The notes: a model not told the origin generated them from the letters alone. Positions 1 through 7,350 are shown, counted from the first letter of the stretch. The stretch: 7,585 bases of DNA from Propionivibrio sp. (GCA_003249625.1 QKII01000136.1:1-7585), one strand, 5' to 3'. Numbers and translations: made by a program.

Positions 1-1
1 G

Positions 2-502
2 GCAGGCGTTTCGTTCCGCGAGGCGCCGTTCGGCACGGAGCTCGATCTGGCCATTGCACTAGAACCTGCCGGAATGACGACCGGTACGGTGCTGGAACGC
101 GATCGCGCGGTCTGGGTGACCTCAGCCCGACATCAAACTCACTCTGTTTCCCCAGTGCCGCTCGCTGTGCTGCCCGAAGGCAGCCTCTTGCGAAAATGGG
201 CTATCGAAAGCCTGGAACATCACGGCAAGCCGTGGCGGATCGCCTACATCAGCGCGAATGCCTCGGCCATGGTGTCGGCCATCGAGGCGGGCCTGGCAGT
301 CGGCGTGGTGCGCTCGAGCAGCCTGACCGAGGGATTGCGTGAACTGCTCCCCGAAGAAGGATTTCCGACCCTGCCGGTCTTCGACATCACGCTCACCGAC
401 GCCGGACCGGGACTCTGCCGGGTCGCCGTGGCGCTGCGCGATTTTCTCAGACAGAAGCTGGCATGGAACGGCGAGGCACACAGTATCGCCTTGTCACCCT
501 GA
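2..502 (+). CDS. LysR-type transcriptional regulator, C-terminal part (5' end outside window)
   Basis: The reading frame is open from base 2 to the TGA at 500-502 and gives 166 residues with no internal stop. The first visible ATG (base 74) is therefore internal, not the start. The visible part resembles the periplasmic-binding-protein-like effector domain of LysR-family regulators: a strand with 'ELDLAIAL' (the usual 'xDLAI' element), then 'GTVLERDRAVWV', a 'PLAVLPEGSLLR' stretch where the second lobe begins, and 'MVSAIEAGLAVGVV', the typical 'v.aGlGia.lp' element, near the end. The N-terminal helix-turn-helix, about the first half of a usual 300-residue protein, lies before the window. Such proteins are cytoplasmic, DNA-binding, and usually regulate a neighbouring or divergent gene, which is not visible here. 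Effector and target cannot be told from this piece. The stop overlaps the rep stop by 9 nt. Confidence 0.82.
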   Translation, partial: AGVSFREAPFGTELDLAIALEPAGMTTGTVLERDRAVWVTSARHQTHSVSPVPLAVLPEGSLLRKWAIESLEHHGKPWRIAYISANASAMVSAIEAGLAVGVVRSSSLTEGLRELLPEEGFPTLPVFDITLTDAGPGLCRVAVALRDFLRQKLAWNGEAHSIALSP

Positions 503-2488
503 CTTTCCAGCCAGCATCGCCTTCATCGCCGCCAACCTCGCCGCACCTGTAGCCTTGTCAGGTGGCGCATCACTCTTGCCGCCGGAAAAGCGCAGGTCAT
601 CCTTGCCCATCTCGGTAATGAAGCGCGACGGTTCGCAGGGGATCAGTTCGCGCCCTTGTTTGCGCCTCTCGGCGTAGCTGATGTGCAGCGAGCGCTGCGC
701 GCGGGTTATGCCGACGTACATCAGCCGGCGTTCTTCCTCGATCTTTACCGGGTCAAGCGATTCGCGGTGCGGCAGCACACCTTCCTCGACGCCGATCAGG
801 AACACATGCTTGAATTCCAGCCCCTTCGAGGCGTGCAGCGTCGATAGCTGCACGGCGTCGGGCTGATTGCCGTCGTCCTGCTTTTCCAGCATGTTGATCA
901 GGGCAATCATCTGGATCATTTCAAGCAGCGTCTTGCCGTCCTCTTCGCTTTTCTTCGTCAGCCAGTTGGCGAGTTCCTGCACGTTATCCCAGCGCGTCTG
1001 CGCGACGCGTCGTTCCTCCTCGCCGTACAGCCAGGATTCGTAGCCGATCGCCGCGAGCAGGTCGCCGATCACCTGCCCGGCCGGTTCCTTGGCCGCGCGA
1101 TACTCGAAGCGGTTGATGAACTGGCAGAACTCGAGTAGCGGCCCGAGTTGGCGCGGCTGCACGCGGTGGGCGAAGCCTTCCTCGAAGGCGGCGGCGAACA
1201 GCGACAGGTGCCGCTCGCCGGCGTATTTTCCGAGCGCTTCCAGCGTCGAGCCGCCGACGCCGCGCTTGGGCGTGGTGACGGCGCGGATGAATGCCGGATC
1301 GTCGTCGCTGTTGGCCAGCAGCCGCAGGTACGACGTAATGTCCTTGATCTCGGCCTTGTCAAAGAACGACTGCCCGCCCGAGAGCAGGTAGGGCACGCGG
1401 TTGTCGCGCAGGTGCTGCTCAAGCGCCCGCGCCTGAAAGTTGCCGCGGTAGAGGATTGCGTAGTCGGAAAACTTGGTACGGTGCTCGAACTTGTGCGCCT
1501 GCAGCTTCATTACCACCTGCTCGGCTTCCTTCTCGTTGTCCTTGCACGCCGTGACGCTGATCGGGTCGCCCTGGCCGAGATCGGACCATAGCTTCTTGTC
1601 GAACAGCTTTTCGTTGTGCGCGATCAGCGTGTTCGCCGCCTTGAGGATGCGTACCGTCGAGCGGTAGTTCTGTTCGAGCTTGATCAGCTTGAGCTGCGGG
1701 TAATCGCGCGGCAGGCCCCGCAGGTTTTCGATGTCGGCGCCACGCCAGCCGTAGATCGCCTGGTCGTCGTCCCCCACCGCGGTGAATGCCGCACGCGGCC
1801 CGGCCAGCAGCTTGAGCAGGTGATACTGGCAGGCGTTGGTGTCCTGGTATTCGTCAACCAGCAGGTAGCGCAGACGATTCTGCCACTTGTCGAGCACCTT
1901 CGGCTGCGTGCGGAACAGTTCGACGGGCAACGAAATCAGATCGTCAAAATCGACGGCCTGGTAGGCCTTGAGCGTCGCCGCGTAGCTGACGTAGGCCTGC
2001 GCCGCCAGCTTTTCGGTGTCGTTCTGCGCGTCCTTCAGCGCCTGATCCGGCGAGATCAGCGCATTCTTCCAGTTGGAAATCAGCGACTGCAGGCGGCGAA
2101 TCGTCGCCTTGTCGACGCTGCCCGAGAGGTCGGAAATGATGCCGAAGCAGTCGGTCGAATCGAAGATCGAGAACTGCGGCTTGTAGCCGAGCACCTTGGC
2201 CTCCTCGCGCAGAATGCGCACGCCGAGCGAGTGGAAGGTGGAGATGGTCAGCCCGGCCGGCTTCGTCGAGAGCAGCGAGGCGACCCGCTCCTGCATTTCG
2301 CGCGCAGCCTTGTTGGTGAAGGTGATCGCGGCGATATTGCCTGGATTGAAGCCGCAGTCGTTGATCAGGTAGGCGATCTTCTGGGTAATCACGCGCGTCT
2401 TGCCGGAACCTGCACCGGCGAGGACCAGCAGAGGACCGTCGAGGTAGCGGATAGCTTCGCGTTGGGGAGGATTCAGTAAGGCAGACAT
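494..2488 (-). CDS. rep: ATP-dependent DNA helicase Rep (UvrD/Rep superfamily 1A)
   Basis: This is a complete 664-residue superfamily 1A helicase, close to the 673 residues of E. coli Rep. In the family it is a 3'-5' cytoplasmic helicase that helps replication forks pass bound proteins and supports restart. Motifs visible in order: Q-motif glutamine 9, Walker A GAGSGKT (25-31), motif Ia AITFTNKAAREM (54-65), Ic ISTFHSLG (82-89), Walker B/motif II LLVDEYQDTN (209-218), motif III GDDDQAIYGWRGA (239-251), motif IV LEQNYRS (271-277), motif V QLSTLHASKGLEF (547-559) and motif VI EEERRLMYVGITRAQ (584-598). The tail has CEPSRF (618-623) and the short basic C-terminus of Rep rather than the longer UvrD tail, and 'YESWLY' (483-488) is also Rep-like. 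The ATG at 2488 puts 'LNPPQ' three residues from the N-terminus, as in known Rep proteins. There is no good Shine-Dalgarno ('TCTCCAAG' precedes it). It lies 79 nt downstream of ubiB on the same strand. PcrA/UvrD is the main alternative. Confidence 0.95.
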   Translation of the reverse strand: MSALLNPPQREAIRYLDGPLLVLAGAGSGKTRVITQKIAYLINDCGFNPGNIAAITFTNKAAREMQERVASLLSTKPAGLTISTFHSLGVRILREEAKVLGYKPQFSIFDSTDCFGIISDLSGSVDKATIRRLQSLISNWKNALISPDQALKDAQNDTEKLAAQAYVSYAATLKAYQAVDFDDLISLPVELFRTQPKVLDKWQNRLRYLLVDEYQDTNACQYHLLKLLAGPRAAFTAVGDDDQAIYGWRGADIENLRGLPRDYPQLKLIKLEQNYRSTVRILKAANTLIAHNEKLFDKKLWSDLGQGDPISVTACKDNEKEAEQVVMKLQAHKFEHRTKFSDYAILYRGNFQARALEQHLRDNRVPYLLSGGQSFFDKAEIKDITSYLRLLANSDDDPAFIRAVTTPKRGVGGSTLEALGKYAGERHLSLFAAAFEEGFAHRVQPRQLGPLLEFCQFINRFEYRAAKEPAGQVIGDLLAAIGYESWLYGEEERRVAQTRWDNVQELANWLTKKSEEDGKTLLEMIQMIALINMLEKQDDGNQPDAVQLSTLHASKGLEFKHVFLIGVEEGVLPHRESLDPVKIEEERRLMYVGITRAQRSLHISYAERRKQGRELIPCEPSRFITEMGKDDLRFSGGKSDAPPDKATGAARLAAMKAMLAGKSG

Positions 2489-2523
2489 CTTGGAGATACA
2501 GGATCGACAACGAATGGAATACA

Positions 2524-2555
2524 GTGCCAGCCGGACCGAAACGTCCAGCCAGCAC
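2524..2555 (-). terminator. 13-bp hairpin in the ubiB-rep gap, possible weak terminator or attenuator
   Basis: Read on the minus strand, the arm GTGCTGGCTGGAC (2555-2543) pairs with GTCCGGCTGGCAC (2536-2524) around a 6-nt loop. All 13 positions pair, three of them as G-U. In the plus-strand RNA those three become A-C mismatches, so the fold favours the ubiB-to-rep transcript. It starts 12 nt after the ubiB stop, where a terminator would sit. The bases that follow (TGTATTCC) are only partly U-rich, so termination may be weak, leaving rep partly dependent on read-through. Whether rep has its own promoter in the remaining 35 nt is unclear; I see no convincing one. Confidence 0.5.
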
Positions 2556-2567
2556 GAGAATTGAACA

Positions 2568-4100
2568 TCACAGGTAACGCAGGGCGAGCGATACCAGCAG
2601 GAGCAGCGCGATCAGCCCGAGCAGACGGTTCTGGCGCCGCTGCGTGGTGGCAAGTTCGTCAAGAATCGGTGCCAGTTCGGCCGATTTTTCACGCTTCAGC
2701 GCCCGATGTACGAGGCGCGGCAACTGCGGCAGGGTGCGCGCCCAGTTCGGCGCCTCGTCCTTCATTCCGCGCAACATCCCGCGCCAACCGATCTGCTCGC
2801 TCATCCAGCGTTCGAGGAAGGGTTTGGCGGTCTTCCATAGATCGAGATTCGGATCGAGCTGGCGGCCGAGTCCTTCGACGTTGAGCAGGGTCTTCTGCAG
2901 CATGACGAGCTGCGGCTGGATCTCGACGTTGAAGCGGCGGGATGTCTGGAACAGGCGCAACAGCACCCGGCCGAAGGAAATCTCGTGCAGTGGCCGGTCG
3001 AAGATCGGCTCGCACACGGCGCGAATCGCCGCCTCGAAGTCGTCGATCCGTGTATCTGCCGGCGCCCAGCCTGCCTCGACGTGAGCCGTCGCCACGCCCC
3101 GGTAATCGCGCCGGAAGAAGGCCAGGAAATTCTGCGCCAGGTAGTTCTTGTCGACTTCAGTCAGTGTGCCAACGATGCCGAAGTCCAGCGCGATGTACTT
3201 GCCCCGGTTCTCCCCGTCAAGCGCGACGAAGATGTTGCCAGGGTGCATGTCGGCGTGGAAGAAACCGTCGCGGAAAACCTGCGTGAAGAAAATTTCCACA
3301 CCGGCTTTCGACAGCTCGGTCAGGTCGATGCCCGCACCGATCAAGGCCTTGGTATGGCTGATCGGGATGCCGTGCATCCGGTCCATGACCATCACCGTTG
3401 TCGTGCAGAAATCCCAATAAACCTCGGGCACGAGCAACAGCTTCGATTCCTGGAAGTTCCGCCGCAGCTGCGAGGCGTTGGCCGCCTCGCGCATCAAGTC
3501 GAGTTCGTCGTACAAATATTTGGCGAACTCGGCGACGACCTCGCGCGGCTTCAGGCGCCGGCCGTCGCTCCAGAAGCGTTCGAGCACGCCCGCCAACGTC
3601 TCCAGCAAGGCGATGTCATGGGCGATGATTCCTTCCATGCCCGGACGCAGGATCTTGACCGCCACCTCGTGGCCGCCGTCCTCGGGACGCAGGCGAGCGA
3701 AGTGGACCTGTGCCACCGACGCACTGGCCACCGGTGTCTCGTCGAACTCTGCGAACACCTCGCTGGCCGGTTTTCCGTAGGCTGCTTCGATCTGCGAGTG
3801 CACCAGTTCTACCGGAAAAGGTGGCACCCGGTCCTGCAGCTTGGCCAGCTCATCGGCGATGTCGCGCGGCAGCAGATCGCGGCGGGTCGACAGCACCTGC
3901 CCGAACTTGACAAAGATCGGCCCCAGTTCCTCCAGAAAACGACGCAAACGTACGGCGTCCGGTTCTCCGTTGCGCCGCCAGAAATGCAGGGCGCGGCAAA
4001 ACGCCGCGAGGCGGCCGCTCGGCTCATGTTCGACGATCATTTCGTCGATACCATGGCGACGGGCAACGCTGAAGATCTTGGCGAGACGGAAAAGACGCAT
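2568..4100 (-). CDS. ubiB: UbiB, atypical ABC1/ADCK-family kinase-like protein of ubiquinone biosynthesis
   Basis: This 510-residue protein matches the UbiB family along its whole length (E. coli UbiB has 546). UbiB is a membrane-anchored, atypical kinase-like ATPase needed for the ubiquinone (coenzyme Q) pathway; its exact substrate is debated. Visible features, numbered from the ATG at 4100: the family-specific KxGQ motif [11 protein letters not shown] (65-75), the alanine-rich loop ASASVAQVH (125-133) that replaces the kinase glycine loop, the conserved lysine in VAVKILRPG (146-154, K149), [11 protein letters not shown] (198-208), the catalytic-loop equivalent [11 protein letters not shown] (281-291), the metal-binding DFG (306-308) in ALDFGIVG, and [14 protein letters not shown] (419-432). 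A single hydrophobic C-terminal segment (about 493-509) would anchor it in the inner membrane; E. coli has two. A TTG seven codons upstream (4121) also extends the frame, but neither start has a clear Shine-Dalgarno. I prefer the ATG because [12 protein letters not shown] N-termini are usual. It is not beside ubiE or ubiJ here. Confidence 0.95.
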   Translation of the reverse strand: MRLFRLAKIFSVARRHGIDEMIVEHEPSGRLAAFCRALHFWRRNGEPDAVRLRRFLEELGPIFVKFGQVLSTRRDLLPRDIADELAKLQDRVPPFPVELVHSQIEAAYGKPASEVFAEFDETPVASASVAQVHFARLRPEDGGHEVAVKILRPGMEGIIAHDIALLETLAGVLERFWSDGRRLKPREVVAEFAKYLYDELDLMREAANASQLRRNFQESKLLLVPEVYWDFCTTTVMVMDRMHGIPISHTKALIGAGIDLTELSKAGVEIFFTQVFRDGFFHADMHPGNIFVALDGENRGKYIALDFGIVGTLTEVDKNYLAQNFLAFFRRDYRGVATAHVEAGWAPADTRIDDFEAAIRAVCEPIFDRPLHEISFGRVLLRLFQTSRRFNVEIQPQLVMLQKTLLNVEGLGRQLDPNLDLWKTAKPFLERWMSEQIGWRGMLRGMKDEAPNWARTLPQLPRLVHRALKREKSAELAPILDELATTQRRQNRLLGLIALLLLVSLALRYL

Positions 4101-4224
4101 GAAAAACGGCCCGGGACGCAAAGGCTAGAGTTTATCCCGAATCGCCAGCTTACCTGTGGCCGATGCGACATTGCGCCGCAACTGATCCTCTATTACCCTT
4201 CGCGCCCTCACCAAGGAAAAGAAG
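4101..4224. promoter_or_regulatory. Divergent intergenic region between ubiB and the YitT-family gene
   Basis: These 124 nt separate two divergent start codons and must hold the promoters of both units. I see no strong sigma-70 site. On the plus strand the best pair is TTGCGC (4171-4176) with TACCCT (4194-4199), 17 nt apart, three of six matches each. On the minus strand TAAACT (4129-4134) could be a -10 for ubiB, without a recognisable -35. No operator-like palindrome stands out. The call as a promoter region rests on gene orientation. Confidence 0.4.
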
Positions 4225-4827
4225 ATGAGCAAGGAAACACGACATACACCATTCGAGGACTTTCTGGCCCTGCTGACGGGAACCCTGCTGGTGGCCTTGG
4301 CGGTCAACTTCTTCCGCTATTCCGGCCTGTTGACCGGCGGCACGCCGGGGCTGACCTTCCTCGCACACTACGCCAGCGGCTGGTCCTACGGCCTGCTCTA
4401 CTTCCTGCTGAACATTCCGTTCTATTTCCTGGGCCTGCGCGCACTCGGGAAAGCCTTCACGCTCAAGACCTTCGGTGCCGTTCTCATGCTCTCGGTGTTC
4501 AGCGAGATGCTGCCACGCTGGTTCGCCATCGCTTCCATCGCCCCCATCTTTTCGGCGACATTGGCCGGACTGCTTGCCGGTGCCGGCATGCTGATCCTGA
4601 TGCGTCATCAGTCCAGCCTCGGCGGCATCGGGATCCTCGCGATCTTCATGCAGAAGCGGCACGGCTGGAGCGCCGGGAAACTGCTGATGGCGACCGACAT
4701 TGCCATCGTCTGCGCCGCCTTCGTCATTACCGATCCGCGACGTACCGCCCTGTCGGTTCTCGGCGCCCTGGTGATGAACCTGGTGCTAATCGTCAACCAC
4801 CGGCCGGGACGCTACTTCGGGCAGTAA
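4225..4827 (+). CDS. YitT-family integral membrane protein (single-domain form)
   Basis: This 200-residue, strongly hydrophobic protein has the YitT-family (formerly DUF161) signature. A first membrane segment (about 11-30) leads into SGLLTGGTPGLTFL (33-46), with the conserved glycine- and threonine-rich GGTPG. Further hydrophobic segments lie at about 54-71, 82-98, 107-126, 154-168 and 175-191, and LGGIGILAIFMQ (132-143) is a second re-entrant-like glycine-rich repeat, consistent with the internal duplication of this family. The soluble C-terminal DUF2179 domain of the Firmicutes YitT proteins is absent; the protein ends in a short basic tail (NHRPGRYFGQ). The start is well supported: AAGGA (4213-4217) sits 7 nt before the ATG. 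The family's function is not firmly established; an inner-membrane transport role is usually assumed. It stands alone, divergent from ubiB and convergent with the binding-protein gene. Confidence 0.9.
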   Translation: MSKETRHTPFEDFLALLTGTLLVALAVNFFRYSGLLTGGTPGLTFLAHYASGWSYGLLYFLLNIPFYFLGLRALGKAFTLKTFGAVLMLSVFSEMLPRWFAIASIAPIFSATLAGLLAGAGMLILMRHQSSLGGIGILAIFMQKRHGWSAGKLLMATDIAIVCAAFVITDPRRTALSVLGALVMNLVLIVNHRPGRYFGQ

Positions 4828-4850
4828 AGGAATCGCCGAAATCATCTGGA

Positions 4851-4868
4851 TTCCGGCCTCCGCCGGAA
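4851..4868. terminator. Short perfect hairpin between convergent genes, possible bidirectional terminator
   Basis: TTCCGGC (4851-4857) and GCCGGAA (4862-4868) form a perfect 7-bp, GC-rich stem with a CTCC loop, midway between the stop of the YitT-family gene (4827) and the stop of the binding-protein gene (4889-4887). The symmetrical position suits a shared terminator, but neither side is followed by a real U-tract (AGACCGATC on plus, TCCAGATGATTT on minus). A competing 6-bp pairing, GGAATC (4829-4834) with GATTCC (4849-4854), overlaps the first arm. Function is inferred from position. Confidence 0.4.
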
Positions 4869-4886
4869 AGACCGATCTTCAATAAA

Positions 4887-5633
4887 TCAGCGCACGTATT
4901 TCGCCACGATTTGCTCAAGCTCGCCGGATTCCTGCAGCTTCTGCACACCGGCGTTCAGGCTGGCGATCATGGTTTCGCCCGCCGCATTGCCCTTGCGCAC
5001 GATCACGTACAAGGCGGCGGCGCTGTCTGCTTTCTCGACGGTATCGAACTCGCCCGCCTTGCCGGGAAATATTTTCTTGATCAGCGCCCGTCCGGCCAAC
5101 TCGTCGGTGATGAAACCGTCGATCCGCTCTGCATCGAGCTTCTTCACGTTCTGCTCGTCACGCTTCACGAGTTGCAGCTTGATTCCGGCTTTCTTGAAGC
5201 CGTCGACGTACCAGTAGCCGATAACGCCCCCCATCCGGTAGGGCGCAAGGTCGCTGTAGCTTGCCCATTCCAGATCCTTTTTCAGCTTGCCGCCCTTGCG
5301 GAAAAAGATGACGTTCTTCGCCTCGATGACGGGTTCCGAGTAGAGAAATTTTTCTTCCCGTTCCGCGGTCTTGAACCACGGCATCGTTCCCGTCGCTTCG
5401 CCCGACTCGGCCATTGACATCGCCCGAGCCCACGGTGCGGCAACGAAAGTGACGGTATGGCCTTCGGCCTTGAGCGCTGCCGCGACGATTTCGGTGACGA
5501 CGCCGCTCACGTTCTTTCCGTCGACGATCGTGTAGGGCACATAGTCATCGGTCGTAATCGTGAAGTTGTCGGCAAGTGCGCCGGTGGAAGACAGGGCGAA
5601 TCCGGCAACGATCGCCGCAAGAACTGATTTCAT
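4887..5633 (-). CDS. Periplasmic solute-binding protein, family 3 (SBP_bac_3), orphan
   Basis: This 248-residue protein has a clear Sec signal peptide: MK, a hydrophobic core at about 4-20, and an ALA-DN cleavage site after residue 21. The mature part follows the family 3 (polar amino acid type) binding-protein fold: FTITTDDYVPYTI (24-36), a PWARAM element (67-72), TMPWFKTAEREEKFLYSEP (83-101), which is the usual 't.eR...f.fS.P' motif, then VIGYWYVDGF (137-146), ERIDGFITDE (169-178) and a closing helix ELEQIVAKYV (238-247). No lipobox is visible, so it should be free in the periplasm. The start is supported by AAGGGA 6 nt upstream of the ATG. It lies 46 nt after the chemoreceptor gene on the same strand, probably co-transcribed, and no permease or ATPase gene adjoins it. 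The ligand is unknown; amino acids and other small polar molecules are possible. Confidence 0.88.
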   Translation of the reverse strand: MKSVLAAIVAGFALSSTGALADNFTITTDDYVPYTIVDGKNVSGVVTEIVAAALKAEGHTVTFVAAPWARAMSMAESGEATGTMPWFKTAEREEKFLYSEPVIEAKNVIFFRKGGKLKKDLEWASYSDLAPYRMGGVIGYWYVDGFKKAGIKLQLVKRDEQNVKKLDAERIDGFITDELAGRALIKKIFPGKAGEFDTVEKADSAAALYVIVRKGNAAGETMIASLNAGVQKLQESGELEQIVAKYVR

Positions 5634-5679
5634 CGCGATTCCCTTTCACATCCCGCTTTGTTGCGCTCGTGTCATCCGC

Positions 5680-7200
5680 TCAGACCTTGAAGCCGCCGAC
5701 CACGCCGCGGATTTCACTGACCAGCGACTTGACCGTACGCGCCGCTTCACCCGTGTCGTTCATCGTCGCACTCGACTCGTCGGACAACTGGGCGATGGCT
5801 TCGACACGCTTGGCCAACTCTGTGCTGGCGGAAGTTTGTTCCGAGATTGCCAGTGAAATGTCGTTGACCGAAACAACCACCTGGTCCGACGAAGCCTTAA
5901 GCTGCTCGATTACCGAGCCGGCTTCGTCTGCACGCACCAGGCCGCTCCCGACGGCCTCGACACCGCTGTGCATCTGCTCGACCGACTGGCGGATACTTTC
6001 CTGGACGACGCCAATGATGTTACTGATCTCGCCGGTCGACTTGGTCGTCCTTTCGGCAAGCTTGCGCACTTCATCGGCAACGACGGCAAAACCGCGTCCT
6101 GCCTCGCCAGCACGTGCCGCCTCGATCGCCGCGTTGAGGGCCAGGAGGTTGGTCTGGTCGGCAATGTCCTTGATGACGTTCACCACCGAGTTGATCTTTT
6201 CAGACTCTTTGCCGAGTGCTTCGATCGCGGACGACGAACGATTCACCGAATCCGAAATCCGGCGCATCTCGACGAGCAATTCCTTGACAGCCTGATTGCC
6301 CCCGTTGGCCAGACTGCCACTCTCCTGGGCGAGGGTGCTCACAGCACCGCTCTGGTCGGCAACATGCGTGATGCCGACGGTCATCTGCTCCATGGCCGCA
6401 GCCATCGAAGAGATGATCTCGCTTTGTTCCGCCGCACGCGCAACAGACTCCTCGACGCCGACCGACATGGTCTCCTCTGCCTGGCCGAGTCCGTTGGCAC
6501 CGGTAACCACCTTGCCGACGATGCCTTGCAGTTGCTCGACGAACGTATTGAACCAGTATGCCACTTCGCCGATCTCGTCACGCGACTTCACGACCAGGCG
6601 CCTCGTGAGATCCGCTTCGCCGCTCGCGATCTGGCGCAGCGCGTCGGTAATGCGCCCAAGCGGCCGGAAGACCAACCCCCGCAGACTGGTGGCAAGCACG
6701 GCCATCAGGATGACGTTCAGCGCGACCAGCTGGATGATGATCTTGGTCAGGAGCCCGCTCAACGCCTTGTCGCGGCGTGCCGGCGACAAGGCGAATTCGG
6801 CCTCGCCCATCGGCTTCATCGTGCCGCTGTCGTTATACTCCATCGCCAACGTCTGACTCATGCCGGGCAGCTTGACGCCATCGCCGGCCGGCTTGATCTG
6901 CCCGCCGGCATCGCGCACACGGCCAGAGACGACCTTGCCCTTGACGCGTACCAGAATGCCCGTGATGTCCACGCCAACCATTTCGGCCTCGATGACCTTG
7001 TCGATCTGGCCTTCATCGAAGTTCCACAGGAGTTCCGGCACGTTGATCTTCAACCGGGCACTCAACGCTGCAGCTTGTTCGGTCAACTGCGTATCGAGAT
7101 CGCTTTTCGCGGTGAAGTAATTGATTCCACCAGAAATCAGGAGGATCAGGGTGACGATGCCGATGAACACCGCGTTGAGCCGCGCGCTAATGCTTTTCAT
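5680..7200 (-). CDS. Methyl-accepting chemotaxis protein (transmembrane chemoreceptor)
   Basis: This 506-residue receptor has the standard order. TM1 spans about 8-29, a periplasmic sensor about 30-149, TM2 about 152-173, and a HAMP domain about 174-226 (FRPLGRITDALRQIASGE at 178-195, RDEIGEVAYWFNTF at 207-220). A long cytoplasmic coiled coil has its signalling tip at about 344-385: ADQTNLLALNAAIEAARAGE (347-366) followed by GRGFAVVADEVRKLAERT (368-385), the CheA/CheW contact hairpin. It should sit in the inner membrane and signal through CheA and CheW. The sensor is small (about 120 residues) and I cannot assign it to a named family; LLWNFDEGQIDKVIEAEM (57-74) resembles an element common in small periplasmic sensor domains. 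The C-terminus (GGFKV) lacks an NWETF-type CheR-binding pentapeptide. The start has a strong purine-rich Shine-Dalgarno (AAGGAAGGAA, ending 4 nt before the ATG). The binding-protein gene follows after 46 nt. Confidence 0.95.
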   Translation of the reverse strand: MKSISARLNAVFIGIVTLILLISGGINYFTAKSDLDTQLTEQAAALSARLKINVPELLWNFDEGQIDKVIEAEMVGVDITGILVRVKGKVVSGRVRDAGGQIKPAGDGVKLPGMSQTLAMEYNDSGTMKPMGEAEFALSPARRDKALSGLLTKIIIQLVALNVILMAVLATSLRGLVFRPLGRITDALRQIASGEADLTRRLVVKSRDEIGEVAYWFNTFVEQLQGIVGKVVTGANGLGQAEETMSVGVEESVARAAEQSEIISSMAAAMEQMTVGITHVADQSGAVSTLAQESGSLANGGNQAVKELLVEMRRISDSVNRSSSAIEALGKESEKINSVVNVIKDIADQTNLLALNAAIEAARAGEAGRGFAVVADEVRKLAERTTKSTGEISNIIGVVQESIRQSVEQMHSGVEAVGSGLVRADEAGSVIEQLKASSDQVVVSVNDISLAISEQTSASTELAKRVEAIAQLSDESSATMNDTGEAARTVKSLVSEIRGVVGGFKV

Positions 7201-7210
7201 GCCGTTCCTT

Positions 7211-7224
7211 CCTTATGTTTAAGG
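7211..7224 (-). promoter_or_regulatory. Small hairpin covering part of the MCP ribosome-binding site
   Basis: On the minus strand CCTTA (7224-7220) and TAAGG (7215-7211) pair perfectly around AACA. The downstream arm is the first half of the purine-rich stretch that serves as Shine-Dalgarno for the chemoreceptor, while the second GGAA stays free. The stem has only 5 bp, mostly A-U, so its effect on translation would be modest. Confidence 0.3.
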
Positions 7225-7228
7225 AGAT

Positions 7229-7243
7229 GATGCCGCAGGCATC
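7229..7243 (-). repeat. Perfect inverted repeat in the MCP 5' leader
   Basis: GATGCC and GGCATC, separated by 3 nt (TGC on the minus strand), form a 6-bp palindrome about 30 nt before the MCP start codon. The arm also overlaps CCTGC (7239-7235), which can pair instead with GCAGG (7256-7252) further upstream, so two exclusive folds are possible. It could equally be a protein-binding half-site pair. No known riboswitch motif is recognised. Confidence 0.35.
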
Positions 7244-7341
7244 CGGGCTCACCTGCTTTCAACAAGATAGCCAACAGCCTGACCAAGAACAAGCTTTCCG
7301 CCATGCATCGCTCACTTCCGCAATACGGCAGAGCCACCTCG

Positions 7342-7350
7342 ATCATACCA
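7342..7350 (-). promoter_or_regulatory. Candidate extended -10 promoter element for the MCP gene
   Basis: The minus strand reads TGGTATGAT, an extended -10 (TGn) joined to TATGAT, which matches five of six consensus bases. No good -35 lies 17 nt upstream (CCAGAA), which extended -10 promoters can do without. A start here would give a leader of about 135 nt. It is one of three candidate promoters in this gap. Confidence 0.3.

Noticed and set aside
544..564. CACCTG-N9-CAGGTG inverted repeat near the 3' end of rep, considered as a terminator for the LysR transcript
   Set aside because: It is only 6 bp with mismatched flanks, has no U-tract on either strand and lies in coding sequence, so chance is more likely.
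1616..2479. A 287-codon plus-strand open frame antisense to rep
   Set aside because: It is entirely inside the helicase gene, where all superfamily 1 motifs are intact on the minus strand, and its product looks like a GC-rich shadow.
2985..5417. An 810-codon open frame on the plus strand, running antisense to ubiB, through the YitT gene out of frame, and antisense to the binding protein
   Set aside because: It crosses three well-recognised genes in other frames, its translation has no recognisable domain and it is rich in Arg, Leu and Ala without order. Long open antisense frames are expected in GC-rich DNA with strong third-position GC.
5968..7230. A 420-codon plus-strand open frame antisense to the chemoreceptor, extending a little beyond its start
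   Set aside because: The translation is His-, Asp- and Arg-rich and low in structure, as typical for the complement of coiled-coil MCP codons. The opposite strand has a full MCP with a strong ribosome-binding site.
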